A model generated the notes under the pieces. That model was not told the DNA's origin. It saw nothing but the letters and a program-made list of their open reading frames with translations, and ran no database searches. DNA of 64,000 nucleotides from a bacterium (GTDB taxonomy: Bacteria > Vulcanimicrobiota > Vulcanimicrobiia > Vulcanimicrobiales > SCRA01), in assembly GCA_004298675.1 (NCBI GenBank), contig SCRI01000063.1, positions 1 through 64,000 of the forward strand. The letters run 5' to 3'. Shown here piece after piece: positions 8,313-16,174 of this stretch. Each line of letters starts with the position of its first letter. Within the stretch, counting starts at the first letter, position 1. The position numbers and the translations under genes were made by a program.

Positions 8313-9566
8313 TTACAACTTAAAGATGCGTGCCGCCTTCTCGAGAGCCTCGATGAGGGCGTCCACGTCGGCGAACGTGTTGTAGACATAAAACGAGGCG
8401 CGCGCGGTGGCGGTCAGCCCCAGCAGCTCGTGCAGCGGCATCGTACAGTGGTGGCCGGCGCGCACGCACACGCCTTCGGCGTCGAGGATCGACGCCAGGT
8501 CGTGCGGGTGGACGTCGCCCATGGTGAACGCCGCGACACCGCCGCGTTCCTGCGCCTGCTTGGGGCCGTAGAGGGTGAGGTGGGGCACGGCGGCCAGGCG
8601 CTCGAGTGCGTAGGACGTCAACGCGACTTCGTGCTCGCGTACCCAGGTCATGTCCAGCGTCTGGAGGTAGTCCACCGCCGCCCCTAGGCCGATCGCCCCC
8701 GAGATGTTGCTGGTCCCGGCTTCGAATTTCCAGGGCAGCTCGTTGTAGGTCGTGCGCTCGAAGGTGACGCGGCGGATCATGTCTCCGCCGGCTAGGAAGG
8801 GCGGCATGGCTTCGAGCAGCGCGCGCTTACCGAACAATGCGCCGATGCCGGTTGGGGCGAGCATCTTGTGCCCGCTGGCGGCGTAGAAGTCGACGTCGAG
8901 CGCGCGCACGTCCACGCGCAGGTGCGGCGCCGCCTGCGCGCCGTCCGCCAGCACGACGGCACCCGCAGCGTGGGCCGCGGGCACGATCTGCTCCAGCGGG
9001 ACAATGGTGCCGAGCGTGTTGCTGACGTGCGTGAGCGCGACGAGTTTGACTCCCTGAAGTTTGCGCTCCAGATCGTCGAGCACCACACGCCCTTGGCCAT
9101 CCAACTCCAGAAAGCGTAACTCCGCACCCGTCTTGGCCGCCAGGAGCTGCCACGGCACGATGTTGGAGTGGTGCTCCAGCCGCGTGAGCAGGATGGCATC
9201 GCCCGCGTGCAGGTTCTCGAAGCCCCACGTGTAGCAGACGAGATTGATCGACTCGGTGGCGTTGCGGGTGAAGACGATCTCGTCGGTTGACGCCGCGTTG
9301 AAGAAGGCGGCCACGCGTTTGCGGGCCGCTTCGTAGGCCTCGGTCGCGCGCTCGGCGATCTCGTACACGCCGCGGTGAATGTTGGCGTTGTAGCGTTCGT
9401 AGTAGCTGGAGACGGTGTCGATAACGCTGCGCGGTTTCTGGGAGGTCGCCGCGGAGTCGAGGTAGACCAGCGGCTTCCCCTTGCTCGTCCGTGTGGCGAG
9501 CAAGGGAAAGTCCGCGCGAACGCGCTCGGCCTTCTCGTCGGTGGTATGGGGCGTCCCTGCGATCAT
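8313..9566 (-). CDS. sufS: Cysteine desulfurase SufS
   Basis: PLP-dependent enzyme that removes sulfur from cysteine as a persulfide for Fe-S cluster assembly. It has 417 residues, the normal SufS length. PLP lysine K234 lies in ASGHKMLAPTG and catalytic Cys C374 in VRAGHHCTMPLH, the RxGHHC context of group II desulfurases; substrate-binding motifs such as RNATESINLV and HHSNIVPW are intact. ATG start with AAGGAG eight bases upstream. It lies between the SufB/D-family gene and sufU with gaps of about 11 bases, so the genes are one transcript. Confidence 0.95.
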   Translation of the reverse strand: MIAGTPHTTDEKAERVRADFPLLATRTSKGKPLVYLDSAATSQKPRSVIDTVSSYYERYNANIHRGVYEIAERATEAYEAARKRVAAFFNAASTDEIVFTRNATESINLVCYTWGFENLHAGDAILLTRLEHHSNIVPWQLLAAKTGAELRFLELDGQGRVVLDDLERKLQGVKLVALTHVSNTLGTIVPLEQIVPAAHAAGAVVLADGAQAAPHLRVDVRALDVDFYAASGHKMLAPTGIGALFGKRALLEAMPPFLAGGDMIRRVTFERTTYNELPWKFEAGTSNISGAIGLGAAVDYLQTLDMTWVREHEVALTSYALERLAAVPHLTLYGPKQAQERGGVAAFTMGDVHPHDLASILDAEGVCVRAGHHCTMPLHELLGLTATARASFYVYNTFADVDALIEALEKAARIFKL

Positions 9567-9577
9567 CTGCAGGCTCC

Positions 9578-10867
9578 TTACAGCTTGGCCTCGACGCGCT
9601 GCTGCAACCGGGTACGCGCTCGTTCCGAGGTAACGGCGTCGACGATGACGGAGAAGAATCCCGCCACGATCATGCGGCGTGCCTCCCCCGGATCGACTCC
9701 GCGCGACTGACAGAAGAAGAGCGTCTCGGGATCGATCTCGCTGATCGTCGCGCCATGATAGGCCTTGACGTCGTTGTTGGCGATCTCCATGCCCGGCACC
9801 GAGTCGATATGGGCCTTGGGAGCCAAGAGCAGCGAGAGGCTTCTGAGATTCGAGAGTGAGCCGGCACCACTCTCCAGGATCGCGATCATACCGTCGAAGG
9901 CCGCTTGGCCGCCGTCGTTGGCCGCCCCCAGGACCAGTACGTCACTGGTGGTGTGGGGCGCGCCGTGCGTGATGCGTGAGGAGAGGTCGAATGCCTCGTG
10001 AGCGTTGGGGAAGAAGAAGCCGTGGGCGCCGCCGGTGGCGCCTTCGCCCACGAGATCCGCCTCATAGACGCCCTTGACGACGTCGCCGCCCAACGTGACC
10101 GGTGCGTACTCGACGGTGGCGTCGCGACCGACGTGGGAGCGGCGCAGCGCGTACTCCGTGACGTCGTCGCCAAGCTGCTGCAGCGACGCGTAGTTTACGC
10201 GCGCCCCGCTCTGGGCGACGATCTCGGTGACGGAGCAGATGACGCGCGTGCCTGCCTGTGCGGTGGGACGGCTCTCGATCTGCTCGATCACCTGCACGGA
10301 GGCGTGCTCCTCGGCGACGATCAAGAGCCGTGGAAATAGCGAGGCCTGATCGACGATCGTGCGCAGCTCGATGGGCTCGCGCAGCTCGACGCCGCGCGGC
10401 ACGTACACGAACAGGCCGCCGCGACGCAACGCTGCGTTCAGCGCCGTGAGCCGGTTGCTTTCCGTAGGCACGACCTGCCCCAAGTGGGCGGCCACGAGCT
10501 CGGGGCGCTCGCGCAGCGCCGTCTCGAAGGGGGCGACATAGGCGCCGGTCGCGGCGATCTCGGGGGCCAGGCGCACGCTGACGGTCTCGCCGTCGTGGTT
10601 GACGATCAGCGTCGGAGCATCGGAGTCCGTGGCCTCACCTGCACCGGCGGCGGCAGCGAACGGCACGATGCGCGAGAAGTCGACGGTGGTGAGGTTGCTG
10701 CTGCGGGTGCGCGATAAGCGCCACGCAGGCAGGGGCAGGCGCTCGTAGGCTGCGAGGGCGGCCAAGCGCGCCGCGCGCTCCTGTTCATCTTCGCCCAGAC
10801 GCGCGGAGAGCGCCTCTACCGCGGCTCTACCAACGCCGGACTCGAGTACGAGATCAGGCGACGCCAC
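9578..10867 (-). CDS. sufD: SufB/SufD family Fe-S assembly scaffold protein (SufD-like)
   Basis: Beta-helical scaffold subunit of the SufBCD complex, 429 residues. The GTG start at 10867 has GAGGAGG six bases upstream and overlaps the end of sufC by 14 bases; the ORF-track extension to 10933 lies inside sufC. The C-terminus contains PGMEIANNDVKAYHGATI followed by SEIDPETLFFCQSRGV, the conserved SufB/SufD core with the His after the acidic pair. Length and the DVKxxHGAT motif fit SufD better than SufB, but this is the only SufB/D paralogue in the operon, so it may work alone or with a SufB encoded elsewhere. Confidence 0.85.
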   Translation of the reverse strand: MASPDLVLESGVGRAAVEALSARLGEDEQERAARLAALAAYERLPLPAWRLSRTRSSNLTTVDFSRIVPFAAAAGAGEATDSDAPTLIVNHDGETVSVRLAPEIAATGAYVAPFETALRERPELVAAHLGQVVPTESNRLTALNAALRRGGLFVYVPRGVELREPIELRTIVDQASLFPRLLIVAEEHASVQVIEQIESRPTAQAGTRVICSVTEIVAQSGARVNYASLQQLGDDVTEYALRRSHVGRDATVEYAPVTLGGDVVKGVYEADLVGEGATGGAHGFFFPNAHEAFDLSSRITHGAPHTTSDVLVLGAANDGGQAAFDGMIAILESGAGSLSNLRSLSLLLAPKAHIDSVPGMEIANNDVKAYHGATISEIDPETLFFCQSRGVDPGEARRMIVAGFFSVIVDAVTSERARTRLQQRVEAKL

Positions 10868-11621
10868 CGGCGACCTCCTCGCGAATCGGATCGTAACCGT
10901 CGCGCTCGATGCGCTCGGCAAGGTCCGCTGCACCCTCCTTGACGATGCGGCCGTCCATCATCACGTGGACTCGATCGGGGTGCAAGTACTGTAGGATGCG
11001 CGGGTAGTGCGTGATGACCAAGAGGCCCGTCTCGCTGTTAGCCGAGCGCACGGCGTTCACGCTCTCGCCGACCGCGCGCAGTGCGTCGACGTCGAGGCCG
11101 GAGTCGGTCTCGTCGAGGATGGCGTACCGGGGTGAGAACACCGCCATCTGGAGCATCTCTAGGCGCTTCTTTTCGCCGCCGGAGAAGCCGTCGTTGACGT
11201 AGCGCGAGATCATCGCGGTCTCCATGCCCAGGAGCTGCATCTTCTCGGTGACCAGCTTCTTGAACTTGGCCGGCGGCAGCACGTCGTCGGGACGCAGTGC
11301 CGTGCGCGCGGTGCGCAGGAAGTTCGCGACACTCACGCCCGGGATGGCCGCCGGGTATTGGAAGGACAGGAAGAGCCCGGCGCGCGCCCGCTCATGGGGC
11401 GCCAAGGCGAGCAGGTGGGTTCCATCCAGCGTCGCGGTACCGCCGGTGATGGCGTACTTCGGGTGCCCGGTGAGGGCGAACGACAGGGTGGATTTCCCCG
11501 AGCCGTTGGGGCCCATCAGGGCGTGCACCCGGCCGGGTTCGACCGTCAGATCGATGCCCTTTAGAATCTCTTTCGATTCGACCGAAACCCGCAGGTCTCG
11601 GACGATCAAGCCCTTCTCCAA
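10854..11621 (-). CDS. sufC: Fe-S cluster assembly ATPase SufC
   Basis: ABC-type ATPase of the SUF complex, 255 residues from a TTG start at 11621 that has AGAGGA about eight bases upstream; the ORF-track ATG at 11669 would add 16 unrelated residues and sit on the promoter. Walker A is GPNGSGKST at about 37-45, signature FSGGEKKRLEMLQ, Walker B AILDETDSGLDVDALR, the characteristic SufC form. It is the first gene of the operon and overlaps the SufD-like gene. Transcription is probably driven by the promoter at 11669-11697 and repressed by the divergent SufR-type protein. Confidence 0.93.
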   Translation of the reverse strand: MEKGLIVRDLRVSVESKEILKGIDLTVEPGRVHALMGPNGSGKSTLSFALTGHPKYAITGGTATLDGTHLLALAPHERARAGLFLSFQYPAAIPGVSVANFLRTARTALRPDDVLPPAKFKKLVTEKMQLLGMETAMISRYVNDGFSGGEKKRLEMLQMAVFSPRYAILDETDSGLDVDALRAVGESVNAVRSANSETGLLVITHYPRILQYLHPDRVHVMMDGRIVKEGAADLAERIERDGYDPIREEVAGGVA

Positions 11622-11668
11622 CTCAGGAATCCTCTCGCATGAAAGTTGAGGTGAAACGTGCGCCTCCA

Positions 11669-11697
11669 AGTCTACCGAGCGCTCGGGAGAAAGTCAA
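11669..11697 (-). promoter_or_regulatory. suf operon promoter with palindromic operator in the spacer
   Basis: On the minus strand TTGACT (11692-11697) and TAGACT (11669-11674) are separated by exactly 17 bases, a good sigma70-type promoter reading toward sufC. The spacer contains the perfect 12-base palindrome CCGAGCGCTCGG (11675-11686), a plausible binding site for the divergent SufR-type regulator. The promoter match is seen; the operator role is inferred. Confidence 0.65.
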
Positions 11698-11720
11698 GAA
11701 ACCTCTGGTTTTTCTTCCGG

Positions 11721-11735
11721 ATACCGTGGTATACT
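11721..11735 (+). promoter_or_regulatory. Palindrome overlapping the -10 box of the sufR-type gene
   Basis: ATACCGTGGTAT (11721-11732) has 5-base inverted arms around two bases and overlaps TATACT (11730-11735), a good -10 box reading toward the regulator gene 42 bases downstream. No strong -35 is seen. It could be an autoregulatory operator, and it differs from the palindrome in the sufC promoter. Confidence 0.45.
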
Positions 11736-11776
11736 TCGCAAGGGTACGGCCTTCATCGTGCCGGGAGCCGGTTATC

Positions 11777-12454
11777 GTGGAACCATCTGAACGAAGCTTT
11801 TTTCAAGGGACGCGCGGGAAGATCATCGAGAGCCTCGGACGCACCGGTGGCGCCACGGCCCGCGAGATCGCAACCGAACTAGGATTGACGCCCAACGCCG
11901 TGCGCCAGCAGTTCTCCACGCTGGCCGGCGAGGGTCTCGTGGCGACGCGCTCCGCGCGCCGCGGACCCACCAAGCCCACGTTGCTCTATCACTTGACGCA
12001 GAAGGCCGAGCGCCTCTTTCCGCAACGCACGGATCAGTTGCTCCACCTGGTGCTCAATCAGATCGCCGACGAAGAAGGCGGCGACCGCATCGACGACATC
12101 TTCCGCCGGATCGGAAAGCGTTCGGCCGAAAAATTCCGGCCACGCCTGGAGGGCAAGGATTACGCGGGGAAGATTCACGAGCTCGCGGCGATCCTGCGCG
12201 AACAAGGGGTCATTGCCGACGTCGAGCAGCTGGACGATGGGAAGCTCGTGCTACGCGAGCACAACTGCCCCTTCGCGGCCTCCGTCAGGCGCCACCCCGA
12301 GGTCTGCACGCTCATCCACACGGTCATGGATGAATTGCTCCCCGGAACGCAGAATCACACCACTTCCTTCGCCAAGGGGGACAACGTCTGCACGTTCGAG
12401 CTCACGGAAGACGCGAGCACGGCCGCCGAGGCGATAGAGATGGGACGATCATGA
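11777..12454 (+). CDS. sufR: SufR-type Fe-S-sensing transcriptional regulator
   Basis: Regulator of 225 residues from a GTG at 11777 with GGGAG nine bases upstream; the ORF-track ATG at 11639 covers the promoter region. A winged-helix DNA-binding domain (EIATELGLTPNAVRQQFSTL) occupies residues 25-80. The C-terminal half has three cysteines at about 164, 177 and 205, spaced C-x12-C-x27-C, a pattern I associate with the SufR family, where they bind a cluster that controls DNA binding. The position directly divergent from the suf operon supports a repressor of sufCDSU and probably of itself. It overlaps the next gene as ATGA. Confidence 0.85.
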   Translation: MEPSERSFFQGTRGKIIESLGRTGGATAREIATELGLTPNAVRQQFSTLAGEGLVATRSARRGPTKPTLLYHLTQKAERLFPQRTDQLLHLVLNQIADEEGGDRIDDIFRRIGKRSAEKFRPRLEGKDYAGKIHELAAILREQGVIADVEQLDDGKLVLREHNCPFAASVRRHPEVCTLIHTVMDELLPGTQNHTTSFAKGDNVCTFELTEDASTAAEAIEMGRS

Positions 12455-12936
12455 ACTACACCAAGTTCCAGGAGCTCGTGACCGCCCGCGAAGGCTTCCG
12501 GTCGATGGACGACGCGTCGGCGACCGGCGAGTACTTCAGCGACTCCTGTGGCGATCTCTACACCTTCTACCTGAAGGTGAGGCACGACGAGGTGATCGAG
12601 GACATCTCGTACTTCACCACGGGTTGCGGCTTCGGCACGGCCACGTGCAGCCTGCTGGTCGAGATGGCGCGCGGCAAGACGCTGAACGAGGCCGCGCTGA
12701 TCGACGAAGGCACGCTGGATCGCGCGCTCGGCGGCTACCCCGAGAAGAAGAAGGACTACCCGGCGCGCTCGATCGCTGCGCTGCGCAATGCCATCGAGAA
12801 CTTCCGCACGCGCAGCGGCGGCACGCAGGTGTCCGACGTACCGGCTGACTGGACAGCGACCGAAGAGCTGCAGAACGGGCCCCGCGTCTTTCGCGCCGGC
12901 GGCAAGGTCACCGTCAAGTTGAGCTCGCTCAGCTAA
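12451..12936 (+). CDS. NifU/IscU-like scaffold protein with atypical cysteines
   Basis: A 161-residue protein with an IscU/NifU N-terminal-type fold. SCGDLYTFYLKV aligns with the first cluster-ligand region (C33, D35) and TTGCGFGTATCSLLVE with the second (C59). The third ligand region reads YPARSIAALRNAI with no Cys or His, while an extra Cys (C66) follows C59. A 50-residue C-terminal tail after this domain has no recognisable motif. It is translationally coupled to the SufR-type gene, so it should be expressed under the same control. It may be a carrier, a repressor-loading protein or a divergent scaffold. Confidence 0.75.
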   Translation: MNYTKFQELVTAREGFRSMDDASATGEYFSDSCGDLYTFYLKVRHDEVIEDISYFTTGCGFGTATCSLLVEMARGKTLNEAALIDEGTLDRALGGYPEKKKDYPARSIAALRNAIENFRTRSGGTQVSDVPADWTATEELQNGPRVFRAGGKVTVKLSSLS

Positions 12937-13360
12937 GCGCGACCGCGGCCGCATCCGAGCGGTGGTAGCCGACATCGGAGAAGAGCGGCGAGGAGATCAG
13001 CAGGTCCGCCGAGCGGCGGTTGCAAGCGATGGGGACGTCGTGCAGCACCGCCAGGCGCAGGAGCATCTTCACGTCGACGTCGTGCGGCTGCGGCGTGAGG
13101 GGATCCCAGAAGAAGAACACCACATCGATGCGCCGCTCGGCGATCATCGCGCCGACCTGAGCGTCGCCGCCTAGAGGCCCGGAGAGCAGCAGCGTGATCG
13201 GCAGGTCGAGATGTTGCAGCACGGTTTGCCCGGTCGTGGCCGTGGCGAAGAGATTGCACTGCGCCAGCGTTCCGCGGTTGAACGCGGCCCATTGAGCCAT
13301 CTCCTCCTTGCAGCGGTCGTGGGCGATCAAGACGACGGATAAGCGATCCATGGGCAGCAT
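12929..13360 (-). CDS. mgsA: Methylglyoxal synthase
   Basis: Converts dihydroxyacetone phosphate to methylglyoxal and phosphate, a bypass of lower glycolysis under phosphate limitation. The 143 residues match the family length; motifs are VLIAHDRCKEEM (phosphate-binding His and Lys), LSGPLGGDAQVGA and DVVFFFWDPLTPQPHD with catalytic Asp residues, and VPIACNRRSAD. ATG 13360 and ATG 13351 are both possible. The end overlaps the end of the NifU-like gene by 8 bases, tail to tail. The adjacent MBL hydrolase could be functionally linked. Confidence 0.93.
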   Translation of the reverse strand: MLPMDRLSVVLIAHDRCKEEMAQWAAFNRGTLAQCNLFATATTGQTVLQHLDLPITLLLSGPLGGDAQVGAMIAERRIDVVFFFWDPLTPQPHDVDVKMLLRLAVLHDVPIACNRRSADLLISSPLFSDVGYHRSDAAAVALS

Positions 13361-13397
13361 CGTACCCAGGCTGGTTTAAGAGTAACGTAAGGGCCGC

Positions 13398-14036
13398 TTA
13401 GAGTCCCTGGAGAAACGGGTTGTGCGCGCGCTCGCGTGCGATCGTCGTGCTGCCCCCGTGTCCCGGGTAGACGATCGTAGCGTCGGGCAAGGCGAGCACT
13501 CGCTCGCGCAGCGTCGCGAACATCCGCGTGCTGTCGCCGCCCGGCAGATCGGTCCGCCCGATACTCCCCAAGAAGAGCGTATCGCCCGTGAAGGCGAGTC
13601 TCTGGTTGCCGTGCGGCACGAGAAACGTGCAGCTGCCGGGGGTGTGCCCGGGCGTGTGCAGCACCTCCAGCGTGACGCCACCCGCGCGGATGACCTCTCC
13701 GTCGCCGAGCTCACGCTCGATGGCGGCGAGCGCCGGCGGAGCGACACCTAGCCAGGCCGCTTGCGCCGCGAGATTGCGGTAGAGCGGCAGATCGGCGGGG
13801 TGTAGCGCGCCCTCGGCGTGGGTGCGTTCCTTGAGCTCGGCCAGTGCGCCGATATGGTCGATGTGGGCGTGCGTGTGCAGCAGTAGCCGCGCGTGCAGAG
13901 CGTAACGCTCCAGCACCGCGCTGATCCGCTCGCTTTCGTCGCCGCCGTCGATCACGATCGCGTCACCCGTGGCTTCATCGCCCAGGATCGTGCAATTGCA
14001 CTGCAGCGGTCCGACCACCAGTTGTTCGAAGATCAT
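13398..14036 (-). CDS. MBL-fold metallo-hydrolase (glyoxalase II-like)
   Basis: Zinc hydrolase of 212 residues. The metal motif is LHTHAHIDHIGALAELK (HxHxDH), followed by LHTPGHTPGSCTF and FTGDTLFLGSIGRTDLPGGD, with a final His in YPGHGGST. This is the YcbL/glyoxalase II-like branch that hydrolyses thioesters, but persulfide dioxygenases and other esterases share these motifs. It is the middle gene between the O-methyltransferase and methylglyoxal synthase genes on the same strand; proximity to mgsA makes detoxification of methylglyoxal adducts attractive, not proven. Confidence 0.85.
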   Translation of the reverse strand: MIFEQLVVGPLQCNCTILGDEATGDAIVIDGGDESERISAVLERYALHARLLLHTHAHIDHIGALAELKERTHAEGALHPADLPLYRNLAAQAAWLGVAPPALAAIERELGDGEVIRAGGVTLEVLHTPGHTPGSCTFLVPHGNQRLAFTGDTLFLGSIGRTDLPGGDSTRMFATLRERVLALPDATIVYPGHGGSTTIARERAHNPFLQGL

Positions 14037-14049
14037 CGTGACGCGGTGC

Positions 14050-14679
14050 CTAGTCGATGCGGGCCGCTACGCCGACGCCGTCACCGACCGGTAGGATGGT
14101 GGCGTCGAGCTGCGGGTGGTTGAGAAAGACGTGATTGAAGCGGCGGATGGCTTTGGTGGCTTCGTCGTCATCGGCACGCTCCCGGCCTGCAGCGCGGCCG
14201 TGCCAGAGCAGGTTGTCCACGACGACCAGGCCCGAGAGCTTGAGCAGCGATACGGCGTAGTGCAGATAGCCTTCGTATTCTTCTTTGACGGCGTCGATGA
14301 AGACGATGTCGAGATTGCGCTGCTGAAAAGCCGGCAGCACCTCCAAGGCCGGCTGATTGATGACCTCGACGCGGTCGTTGACGCCGGCGCGCTCGAGAAA
14401 CGAGGTCGCGATCTTGGTGCGTTCGATGTCGGGATCGACGGTCCAGATCTTCCCCGCCGGCGGCATTGCCTGCGCCATCCACAGCGTGGAGAAGCCGTAG
14501 GCTGTGCCCAGTTCCAAGATGCGGTTGGCCTGCATGCAGTGCACGAGCGTGGCGAGCAAGCGTGCCGAAGCACGGTCCAGGATGGGTATGCCGTCGGCAT
14601 GACCGAGCTGTTCCAACTCGAGCAACAGGGCCGGCGGTTCTGGGTGCAGGCGTTGGAGGTAGGCGAGATCGTCCGACAC
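14050..14679 (-). CDS. SAM-dependent O-methyltransferase (caffeoyl-CoA OMT-like)
   Basis: Rossmann-fold methyltransferase of 209 residues. SAM motif I is ILELGTAYGFSTLWMAQA; WTVDPDIERTKIA supplies the ribose-binding acidic residue; DIVFIDAVKEEYEGYL and VVVDNLLWHG match the metal-binding Asp/Asn region of O-methyltransferase family 3. The GTG start at 14679 (VSDDLAYLQRLHPE) has GGAG six bases upstream, which rules out the longer ORF starting at 14787. Substrate unknown; bacterial members act on catechols or other small phenolics. It is divergent from the superoxide dismutase gene. Confidence 0.85.
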   Translation of the reverse strand: MSDDLAYLQRLHPEPPALLLELEQLGHADGIPILDRASARLLATLVHCMQANRILELGTAYGFSTLWMAQAMPPAGKIWTVDPDIERTKIATSFLERAGVNDRVEVINQPALEVLPAFQQRNLDIVFIDAVKEEYEGYLHYAVSLLKLSGLVVVDNLLWHGRAAGRERADDDEATKAIRRFNHVFLNHPQLDATILPVGDGVGVAARID

Positions 14680-14812
14680 GTCACACTCCTTCGATTGAGA
14701 TGCACGGCGGCGTTGGCGCCGCGCTGCTGGAAATCCTGGCTGCGCAGGAAGCGCTGGAGGGCGGCGAGTAGGAGGTCCATACGCCACGATAATGTGTGAG
14801 AGAGGACGGGAA

Positions 14813-15415
14813 ATGGCACTGTTGACGAAAGCAACCTACACGCCGAAGAAATGGTCGTACACGAGCCTGCAGGGGATCTCCGAGCGCACGGTCGGCATGC
14901 ACTTTGGGCTGTATGAAGGATACGTCAAGAACACGAATCTGCTCAACGAGCAGCTCTCGGAGTTGATTGCCTCCAGCGGCAGCAAGGGCTCCGATCCGAA
15001 GTTCGCGGAGCTGCAGCGGCGTCTAGGCTTCGAATACAGCGGAATGCGCCTGCACGAGTACTACTTCGACAACCTCACGCCCAACGGCACCGGAAAGGCC
15101 GGGAGCAAGCTCTCCGCGGCCATCTCCGCGAGCTTCGGCGAGTTCGAGAAGTGGAAGTCGGAGTTCTTCGCCATCGGGGGCATGCGTGGCGTGGGCTGGG
15201 CCATCCTCTACCAGGATCCGACGAACGGCTGGCTCACCAATGCGTGGGTAACGCTCCACCAGGAGGATGCCCTCGTGGGCTTCAACCCGGTGCTGGTGAT
15301 GGACGTGTGGGAGCACGCGTTCCTCTTGGACTACAAACCATCGGAACGTGGTAAGTATATCGAAGCCTTCTACGCGAACATCGACTGGAACGCGGTTGAG
15401 GCGCGCTTGAAGTAG
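14813..15415 (+). CDS. Superoxide dismutase, Fe/Mn family
   Basis: Converts superoxide to oxygen and hydrogen peroxide. The 200 residues match the family. Candidate metal ligands are His in VGMHFGLYEGYVKNTN, His in GMRLHEYYFDNLTP, and Asp and His in LVMDVWEHAFLLDYK. The usual HHxxHH segment is altered to HFGLYEG, so this is a divergent member. ATG 14813 has AGAGGA a few bases upstream and is preferred over ATG 14792. A GATAAT -10-like box lies at 14788. Whether iron or manganese is used cannot be told. The divergent neighbour is the O-methyltransferase. Confidence 0.88.
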   Translation: MALLTKATYTPKKWSYTSLQGISERTVGMHFGLYEGYVKNTNLLNEQLSELIASSGSKGSDPKFAELQRRLGFEYSGMRLHEYYFDNLTPNGTGKAGSKLSAAISASFGEFEKWKSEFFAIGGMRGVGWAILYQDPTNGWLTNAWVTLHQEDALVGFNPVLVMDVWEHAFLLDYKPSERGKYIEAFYANIDWNAVEARLK

Positions 15416-15422
15416 ACTATGG

Positions 15423-15444
15423 GGGCGGCGCTCCGGCGCCGCCC
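15423..15444. other. Perfect GC-rich hairpin between sod and the LON-domain gene
   Basis: GGGCGGCGC (15423-15431) and GCGCCGCCC (15436-15444) form a 9-bp stem with a TCCG loop. There is no T-run, so it is not a canonical intrinsic terminator; it could slow transcription or protect the sod mRNA 3' end. Confidence 0.5.
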
Positions 15445-15472
15445 TCCGTCGCCGCAAGCAAGGAGGACGATC

Positions 15473-16174
15473 GTGAATAAGCTGCGCCTGTTCCCCTTGA
15501 AATCCGTCTTCTTCCCGGGTGCGACGATGAACGTTCACGTCTTCGAGGAGCGCTACCGCCGCCTGGTGCGCGAGTGTCTCGAAGACGACGATCCCTTCGG
15601 CATCGCACTGCTGCGCGAAGGTGCGGAGGTAGGTGATTCCTCCTACAATCCCCATTCCATCGGCACTGAAGCGCGCATCTTGCGCTGCGATCCGCTGCCC
15701 GAGGGCCGTTATCTGCTAGACGTGCGCGGCGAACGCCGTTTTAGCATCGTGCGCCTGCTCGCGCGCGAGCCGTTCCTGGTGGCGGAGGTTGAGTATCTCG
15801 CCGAGCCGCCGCCCACGGCTGCCGCGGGCGAGCTCGTGGCGCGCGCCCGTGCGGGCTTGCCCGGTTATGTGGACCTGCTGGCGAAGATGGCCAACGTCGA
15901 AGTGGATCTGCCGGAGGTGCCGGACGATCCCGTGGTTGCCTCCTACGTGATCGCGCAGACGCTTCAAACCAACGACGCCGCCAAGCAGCGACTGCTCGAA
16001 GTCTCACGCGCCGACGAGCGGCTGCGTGCTGAGCTGGCGGTGCTGCAGCGCGCGACGCAGGCGCTGGAGCGCATCGCCGCGCAGCGGGAGAGCGCCGCGC
16101 GCGGCGAGCCGGCCACGAGCGGCGAGCGCAAGGACCAGGAGCGCCTGTTCGGCGTCTACTTCTCTCCGAACTAG
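15473..16174 (+). CDS. LON peptidase substrate-binding domain protein
   Basis: A 233-residue stand-alone version of the N-terminal domain of Lon protease. Motifs are LRLFPLKSVFFPGATMNVHV, FEERYRRLVRECLEDD, FGIALLREG, GTEARILRCDPLPEGRYLL and VRGERRFSIVRL, followed by a helical C-terminal half; the ATPase and protease domains are absent. The GTG at 15473 has AAGGAGG just upstream, ruling out the ORF-track start at 15419. Function in bacteria is unclear; related proteins are presumed to bind substrates. Its stop shares the CTAG tetranucleotide with the stop of the convergent folD. Confidence 0.88.
   Translation: MNKLRLFPLKSVFFPGATMNVHVFEERYRRLVRECLEDDDPFGIALLREGAEVGDSSYNPHSIGTEARILRCDPLPEGRYLLDVRGERRFSIVRLLAREPFLVAEVEYLAEPPPTAAAGELVARARAGLPGYVDLLAKMANVEVDLPEVPDDPVVASYVIAQTLQTNDAAKQRLLEVSRADERLRAELAVLQRATQALERIAAQRESAARGEPATSGERKDQERLFGVYFSPN

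Noticed and set aside
12355-12975. 206-residue minus-strand ORF over the NifU-like gene
   Set aside because: Shadow of a gene with clear IscU-like motifs and coupled start; its translation has no recognisable features.
14681-14834. Minus-strand frame reading MDLLLAALQRFLRSQDF upstream of the O-methyltransferase
   Set aside because: It has a protein-like beginning but runs on into an out-of-frame shadow of the methyltransferase without a stop or its own ribosome-binding site.
15419-15472. Upstream extension of the LON-domain gene
   Set aside because: It reads through a perfect hairpin and adds GAALRRRPPSPQ; the GTG at 15473 has a textbook ribosome-binding site.
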